NCBI RefSeq assembly: GCF_025118155.1
Contig: NW_026251387.1
Location: forward strand, 1,457,501 to 1,521,500
Source of the DNA: Cokeromyces recurvatus
Taxonomy: Eukaryota; Mucoromycota; Mucoromycetes; Mucorales; Mucoraceae
Length of the DNA: 64,000 bases
Reading direction: 5' to 3'
A model generated the notes under the pieces. It ran no database searches and was not told the DNA's origin. It saw only the letters and a program-made list of their open reading frames with translations. The translations under genes and the position numbers were made by a program. How positions within the stretch are numbered: the stretch's first letter is position 1; every line of letters starts with the position of its first letter. Below are positions 58,320 to 64,000 of the stretch, piece by piece.

Positions 58320-60095
58320 TTATGTTTGACGTCTTGATATATAATTACTGTCACTCTTTACTTTACGCTTTTCTTTTAATCTTGTCTCAATGTCTTCTAA
58401 TTCTTTCGTATCTGATTTTAATATGCTAGTAACATGTTTAATTCCTTTTTGTTCATCCTCCAACACCTAAAGTTTTAAAAATAAGTAAAACGTATTCAAA
58501 TATAAACATATTCTTACCTTTGCGATAATATTAGTGTCTTCTTCATTAACTGTACGCCAGATCTCAGTTTTTCTATCTTGTTCACCACTTTTTTGTGCTT
58601 TAATGGCTTGAAGTTGATTCCATAAGGTTACTAACTTTGCATTAAGCTGTTCTGGATTATCTATTTGACTGATCATTTGAGATAGTTTATTCATTGATTG
58701 TTCTTCATCTGCAGTTAATGGGAAACCCTTATAACGAAGTACTTGACTATATCGAAGAAGCTAATAATATATATTAGTTTTTTTTTTTTGTTTTCGATAA
58801 TCCCATTTTCTAATAACTTACTCTTAGTAATCTTTGTGTTAAATATGTATGGCGACGTTTATGCTCTTCTAATTTGACTAATGTTCCAAGTAAATATTGA
58901 CGCTGTACTGTTGATAATCTTTCTGTTGCTTCTTTCAACTTTTCTTGATGTAATTCAAGTTGTTTGGATTGAATTTCCATACGCTTTAAGATATCATCAA
59001 ATCCAATAGCTAAAACAGGCACTAAACTAGATATATAAAAATATACATTAAAATAATGTTCCTTTTTTTTTTTTCTTTTAACTCTTTTTCTTACTTTGCA
59101 GGATCTGGATTTTTGCGAACAGCTTCATTCCATAATTGTTCATCTTGATTTTGAGGGCGAACATACAGATGTATTTCATTTGCTGGTACTAAATTATAGA
59201 AATAGTGCTAATAAATAAGATAGATTAATAATGAATTGTTTTGCATAAAATATTATTTGCATATCTATATTTTACTCTAAATTGACAAAGTGGTGAAGTA
59301 GGGTCAAATCGTGCTCTAATCAATGCAAGCTCCTGCCATACTTTTTCTTGAACAGGTGCTGCACCCATTTGCTGTTGACCAAACATATTATTTTGTTGTG
59401 TTTGAAGCTTATTACCAAATAAATTGTTTGTAGCTCCAAAGCCTCCAAAAGAGGGTTTGTTAGTGTTGGCCATAGAACCAAATCCTCCAAAACTATTATT
59501 AGCATTCGTTGTTGTTGAAGTACCAAAGCCTGATGTATTTGTGGCAGCTGTATTACCAAATCCACTAAAACCAGTGCCTATACTGGCTGCTGGTTGTGAA
59601 GTTGCTCCAAATCCCCCAGTTGTTGTTCCAAAACCAGTAGCTGTGGATGTATTCGTTCCAAAAGTTGATGAAGTAGCCGGTGTTGAACCAAATCCTCCAA
59701 ACCCTAATGATAATATTAAGTTTAGTCTGCTTCATATACTCCCTTTTTTATTTTTTTGTAATATTTTAATACCTGTTGAAGCGGGTGTAGTTGTTGTAGC
59801 TGAGCCACCAAACAATGTGCCTGCTGTTGAATTGCTGTTTGTATTTGTACCAAATAGAGTTCCAGCAGAATTATTATTTGCAGTAGAACCAAATAAACCA
59901 CCTGTTGTTGTTAAATTATTAGTGGCTGAGCCACCAAACAATGTACCAGCAGAAGATTGTGTGTTGGAAGCTGAACCAAATGAAGGGGCTAAAAATACAG
60001 ACCATAACTAAATAAATATAGCTAAATTTTATTATTCAAGTCATTTATTTACCTGTTGAGCCAAATCCAAAACCTGTTTGATTCGTAGAGTTCAT
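58320..60095 (-). CDS. NUP54: FG nucleoporin Nup54/Nup57, central channel
   Basis: Part of the central Nup62-Nup58-Nup54 (yeast Nsp1-Nup49-Nup57) transport channel of the nuclear pore. Seven exons (60095-60053, 59988-59773, 59703-59276, 59207-59095, 59026-58822, 58760-58518, 58466-58320) give 464 residues. The first ~190 residues are an FG/GLFG-type repeat domain (GTLFGGSAT; GGFGATSQPAASIGTGFSGF). The C-terminal half has the conserved alpha/beta segment (NLVPANEIHLYVRPQNQDEQ) and long coiled coils (QSKQLELHQEKLKEATERL) that assemble with the partners. It is slightly shorter than human NUP54 (about 507). It is divergent from TMEM42. Confidence 0.93.
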
Positions 60096-60371
60096 TATTT
60101 TATTCTTATTCGTTTAGTTGTAATTACAAATCGTCCTTTTTCTTTATTCCTTTTCTTTTTTTTTTTTTCTTTTTTCTTTTGTATCGATGAAGTGGAGTTA
60201 ATTAGCAATTAAAAATAATAAGTTTGGAAGAAATAATTTAAATATTTTATACGCGTATTTTCAAAACTTTTTTTTTTCTATTAGTGAAAAGATAAGTCAC
60301 GTCCTTCTTTATTTTTGACCTTTTAGCAGTAGAAAAATTAGTTTTTTTTTTTTTTTTTTTTTTAAGAAAAC
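60096..60371. promoter_or_regulatory. Shared divergent promoter region of NUP54 and TMEM42
   Basis: 276 bp between the divergent starts. It includes poly-T tracts near 60159 and 60342-60363, on the sense strand of the TMEM42 leader. No defined binding site is claimed. Confidence 0.45.
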
Positions 60372-60928
60372 ATGACAAGTAAAAATAATTCATTCATTCC
60401 ATTTGCCATCATTTCTGGTATTTTCGCAGCTTTATCGTCTGTCTTTGCAAAGCTCTTTTCAGATGAACGAACAGCCTATTTTCATGCGTACATTTCCAGT
60501 GCATTCTACATTCTCCCTGAAAAGGTTTGTGACAAAGACAAATGCGGCCATTATCCATGATTTGATCTAATCTTCTACTACAAGCTATCGTTATTGGTAG
60601 TAAGAGGAATATGTTTCATTTTAATATTTGTCTGTAACTCAGTTATGTGGACTACATTTACAAAAGCACTTAATGTAGCACCATCATCTATACAAGTATC
60701 TATAGTTAATGGAGCTATTAACTTTAGTACTTCTGTAAGTGCTGAATATAAAACACAAAGAATTCATATTAATGATGTTTATAGGCTATACTAGGACATT
60801 TAGTATTTCGTGAGCCGTTAACATTAAAATGGTGGTTAGGGGCTAGTTTTATATTATCTGGAACTGTCTTATTGTCGCAATCCCAAAAAAGACTGGAACA
60901 AGACAACCAGAACAAAAAAATAGAATAA
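60372..60928 (+). CDS. TMEM42: TMEM42-like EamA/DMT-family membrane protein
   Basis: Three exons (60372-60524, 60585-60734, 60785-60928) give 148 residues, close to the usual ~150-160. The protein has about four hydrophobic spans typical of the half-length EamA/drug-metabolite transporter fold: FIPFAIISGIFAALSSVFAK, then GICFILIFVCNSVMWTTFTK, then a span around QVSIVNGAINFSTSAILGHL, then WWLGASFILSGTVLLS. The CNSVMWTTFTKAL stretch and the REPLTLKWWLG segment match the TMEM42 pattern. Its substrate is unknown. The tail is charged (RLEQDNQNKKIE). Confidence 0.85.
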
Positions 60929-61806
60929 AGATTTATTATTTGAGTAGGAGATGAGCATATGCTAATTCTTGATAAAAGGACAATGATAAGAAGGGACAGC
61001 TAAAGATTCAATGTGTACTAAGACCGAATAAAAAAGTATAATTATTTATCTTCTTTATTCTTTAATTTCCATGAGATGAAAATACTAACTTTTATAAAGG
61101 ATAGTGCGACCAATAAAAAATGTGTTTCGATGCATTGAAATAATTTTATGATAATATGCTTTAGACTATTTATATAGATAAGCTTATCAGCCTTTAACTC
61201 ATAATCATTATAGTTGATTTCCATTATAGCTTTATTTGAGTAATAGCTATAAATTTCGTAAGTCTCTATAAATTATTATGTATGACATTAATTTGAAAAA
61301 GGAGAATTATACGTAGTAAATCAGATTTAAAGAAGACCCCTGGTAATTATTTAAGATGAAATACTTGTCAAAAATCTAGTAAATAGATATGAAATCATAA
61401 GCATAATTCGGTTTTATGCGATGAAGAAATAGATATGATTGCTAATATCCTTCAGGTAGAATAGTCTTTTTAATAGAACAAAAAAGTCGTTGCTGTTTTC
61501 TTTTCATTGCTTTCTTAAAAATCAATTAGAAAAGTTGTTTATTGTGACATGATAAACTTGTCTGCAACTAATTCATAATGTCTATATAAAATGATAATTA
61601 TTTAAGAAACATTGTCATCGTTTACATATTTGGAGAGAAATCTCTTTGATTTGCAAATATATTAATTCATAAAATACAATACCTAATAAACATGCTCCTT
61701 CATATTTGTTCATAGAATCCAATATAAAAATCGTACTACATCCTTAATCTTTCTCGAAGACTTGTTTACAAAATTCTAAAAGATGTAATGTCAAAAACAT
61801 GTCCTT

Positions 61807-61850
<44 letters not shown>

Positions 61851-62165
61851 TGTATGATTGCCAATTTTCTTATTTTCTTCTATGTTCTTGAATCTCTAAA
61901 TCGAGTATAGATCTTCAAACAGGTTTGTATAACATTAGATCAAGTCAATTAAAATTAACGGAGATGAAAATCAGTGCATATATGTATCAGGAGATTCTTA
62001 AAAAGATGTTTTCTACTTTCCCTAAATCGCAAAAATAACTTCTCAAATATACGAAGAATTTGTTAGATGCATCAACTTAAGGTCTCTCCCTTAAAGCATT
62101 ATTATGTTTTAGATATAAATAGTAATATGTATTTTGCTTTTATATTTTCATACATAAAACAAGTA
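60929..62165. other. 1.2-kb intergenic region, no gene seen
   Basis: AT-rich with a T-run to A-run switch and a 35-nt A-run at 61814-61848. Short frames upstream of 62166 lack coding character. It should contain the promoter of the Kre9-like gene. Confidence 0.45.
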
Positions 62166-62630
62166 ATGTCATTTCCTGCTACCACCTTTTTTTTAACTGC
62201 CGCCTATATCGTATTTCTGATTTCATCTTCAGAAAGGCATGAATTTCTAACAATCACATATCCTGTAGAAGGTGTTGTATTTAAAGCTGGTGATCAACTC
62301 GTATTATCTTGGGATAATTTATTTGATGAAAATATAATTTTAGAAATTGTTTTAATTTATGATGATTCTCTAAATAAGGAGAAGAAGAATATGGGTAACT
62401 CTAAACGCGAAAAAGTCGTTGCCAATAACGTCAACGCTAATAAGTTACACTATATGTGGGATATTCCTTTGGATACCATTACTAGCGACACATGTAAGTT
62501 TTTTTTTGGTATAATAATAAATCACTAGCTCACTATACTTATTGTATTAGACATTATTGAATTTCGTTCATCACTCACTCAAACTCTTCGTTCAAAGTAT
62601 TTTACTATTGAAGGTGTCAGTGATATGTGA
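62166..62630 (+). CDS. Small secreted protein with a Kre9/Knh1-type N-terminal domain
   Basis: Two exons (62166-62493, 62551-62630) give 135 residues. The start MSFPATTFFLTAAYIVFLIS gives a clean signal peptide; an in-frame upstream ATG would hide it, so 62166 is preferred. The mature part reads LTITYPVEGVVFKAGDQLVL then SWDN, which is the start of the Kre9/Knh1 immunoglobulin-like fold (pattern of I-T-x-P, a G-x-x-x-x-A-G turn and a W). It ends soon after the domain (KYFTIEGVSDM), with no GPI signal. Related proteins act in cell-wall beta-glucan assembly or as Ser/Thr-rich wall proteins. The role here is inferred. Confidence 0.68.
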
Positions 62631-62848
62631 AAAACTAACAATGGGTATAGTATAATATACTGAGTAATAAAAATATATTTTACAAAAAAAAACAAATAAA
62701 CAACTTTTATAATTTTATATAAATAACGAGCCGACAACTACGTTGAGATAATTGGAGTAAAGATAAACCACCGGAATGTCACGTGACTTCCCGGGCTAAT
62801 TGCCGATTATCGATATCATTTATTTAAAAAATTTCTATCAACAAATAA

Positions 62849-62919
62849 GCTGGCATAGTATAGTGGCAGTACATCACGTTGTGGCCGTGTCGACGCAGGT
62901 TCGATTCCTGCTGCCAGCA
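62849..62919 (+). tRNA. tRNA-His (anticodon GTG)
   Basis: A 71-nt cloverleaf. The acceptor GCTGGCA pairs fully with TGCCAGC, the anticodon arm is CACG-TTGTGGC-CGTG with GTG, and the T arm is CAGG-TTCGATT-CCTG. The extra 5' G of tRNA-His would be added after transcription. Discriminator A. A short T-run follows the gene (62921) and T8 lies at 62931. Confidence 0.92.
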
Positions 62920-63868
62920 TTTTTACATTCTTTTTTTTCTTCTTTTTTGCTAATAATGATATTTGTGGTGTCATGGTATGACAAGACAGGCCACTTATAA
63001 AACTAATTTCGATCATCATCCATTATCTTTTTCCTTTTTATATTCAAATAAAATCAAACTAAATACAAATATTTTACATTAACTATATATGAATTAATTA
63101 AAGCTACAATGTCTCGAGATAAAGAGTTTGCATAGTATTGCCTAAAAGATAACAGGTATATATTGTGTCCTTCTTCTGCATGATGATGATAAAATAAAAC
63201 TATATAGCTTTTTATTATCAATACTACTACTGTCCGATCAGAATTTGGTAATGGATTGCTTAATAAGCAACTAAATCAAATAATAATCATGACTTTTGGT
63301 GGGAATAGGAAATAAGTTTATTTTTATTTATTTTGTTTATCGAAAACAATAGTCTATTTATATTAATAAAATGATGATTAGGCATAACCTCTTCTTGCGG
63401 AAAATATCATCTTGTCTTGTTGTATCTGGTACCTCATTTTAATAAACCTATAAAGAAAAAAAAAAAAAGATGGGGGTAAAAGAAGTACATTTTCAAGCTT
63501 ACTCACTAAATTAATTCAAGACATATTTGTTAAATTATGAACTTTTCTTTTTATAAAATCATATTCCAGTTAAAATAATATACTGAAACTGATAGTTTAT
63601 ATTCTAGTAATGTGTATTTTTTTTATGCTTCTTATTGCTACTACTGTAACATGTAGTTAATTCTTCAATAATTTGATTAGTCTTCTGACCTTTTATAATG
63701 AATTGAGTTATAGTAGAAATACATGGACTGAGCATATCTATAGTCCTATACATAATATTATGCTACTGAATTAGTATATATTTTATACAGCTTATATTAT
63801 AATCTTCAATGTCTAGTTGTATTTTTTATACCAAAGGGCATATTTTATTTTCCCAAAAAAGTAATAAT

Positions 63869-63915
<47 letters not shown>

Positions 63916-64000
63916 CTATAATAATGTCCTTTGTGTTTAAATATGTATGCATATATTTGGCTTTAGATTAATACTATCTATTAACAAATTTTTTGAGCTA
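62920..64000. other. Right edge, no supported gene
   Basis: AT-rich, with a 41-nt T-run at 63872-63912. A possible small minus-strand exon near 63386-63447 is discussed among the rejected items. Confidence 0.4.

Noticed and set aside
59424..60011. 195-residue Pro/Val-rich plus-strand frame
   Set aside because: It is the antisense shadow of the NUP54 FG-repeat exons.
63386..63447. Possible terminal exon on the minus strand (MRYQIQQDKMIFSARRGYA)
   Set aside because: An acceptor-like TATAG precedes it and the residues look coding, but no upstream exon can be found in the window.

Overview
The window looks like nuclear DNA of an early-diverging fungus, most likely Mucoromycota (Mucorales-like). 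It is very AT-rich and carries many short GT-AG introns (about 45-100 nt, a few longer). Conserved eukaryotic genes can be spliced by hand into full-length frames: RPN3, a VHS-GAT adaptor, BLM10/PSME4, GEA/GBF1, a CE4 chitin deacetylase-like protein, NUP54 and TMEM42. The remaining host genes are short lineage-type proteins. The clade is inferred from gene style; there is no rRNA in the window to test it.

Left block (1-20.4 kb) is host sequence: RPN3 (-) shares a ~350-bp promoter with a C2H2 gene (+); then come an unknown 495-aa protein, a coiled-coil protein, the VHS-GAT adaptor and a six-exon BLM10/PA200 gene ending in the YYA gate-opening tail (all -), followed by tRNA-Phe(GAA).

Middle block (20.4-47.1 kb) is a nest of mobile DNA. 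A decayed Ty3/gypsy element (20405-29132) starts 12 nt upstream of tRNA-Phe, and its 5' LTR is split by a 2.8-kb element with CACTGCAA ends. Next are a 0.6-kb TIR element holding a diverged solo LTR, and a DIRS-type fragment whose gag is split by an 839-bp solo LTR with a perfect TCTAG duplication. Then comes the most striking object: an inverted repeat with two 2197-bp arms (32979-35175 and 37449-39645) that keep exact register, around a 2.3-kb centre holding two convergent, related genes. One has an intact PD-(D/E)XK-like D...ExQ signature and the other has lost it. Each arm carries a 1.63-kb TA-flanked TIR element with inward-facing tRNA-like sequences near both ends, plus a minisatellite. 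Last is a ~6.9-kb TIR-bounded unit (40167-47097) with two broken unknown genes and a Tc1/mariner fragment.

Right block (47.1-64 kb) returns to host genes: a four-pass membrane protein (-) divergent from an unknown protein (+), GEA/GBF1 ARF-GEF (+), a GPI-type chitin deacetylase (-), NUP54 (-) divergent from TMEM42 (+), a small Kre9/Knh1-like secreted protein (+) and tRNA-His(GTG).

The host genes do not form a pathway cluster. Two encode proteasome regulators (RPN3, BLM10), two act in vesicle traffic (VHS-GAT, GEA) and two in the cell wall (deacetylase, Kre9-like). Exon limits were found by eye from splice signals and checked for frame: each multi-exon host gene listed here sums to a multiple of three.
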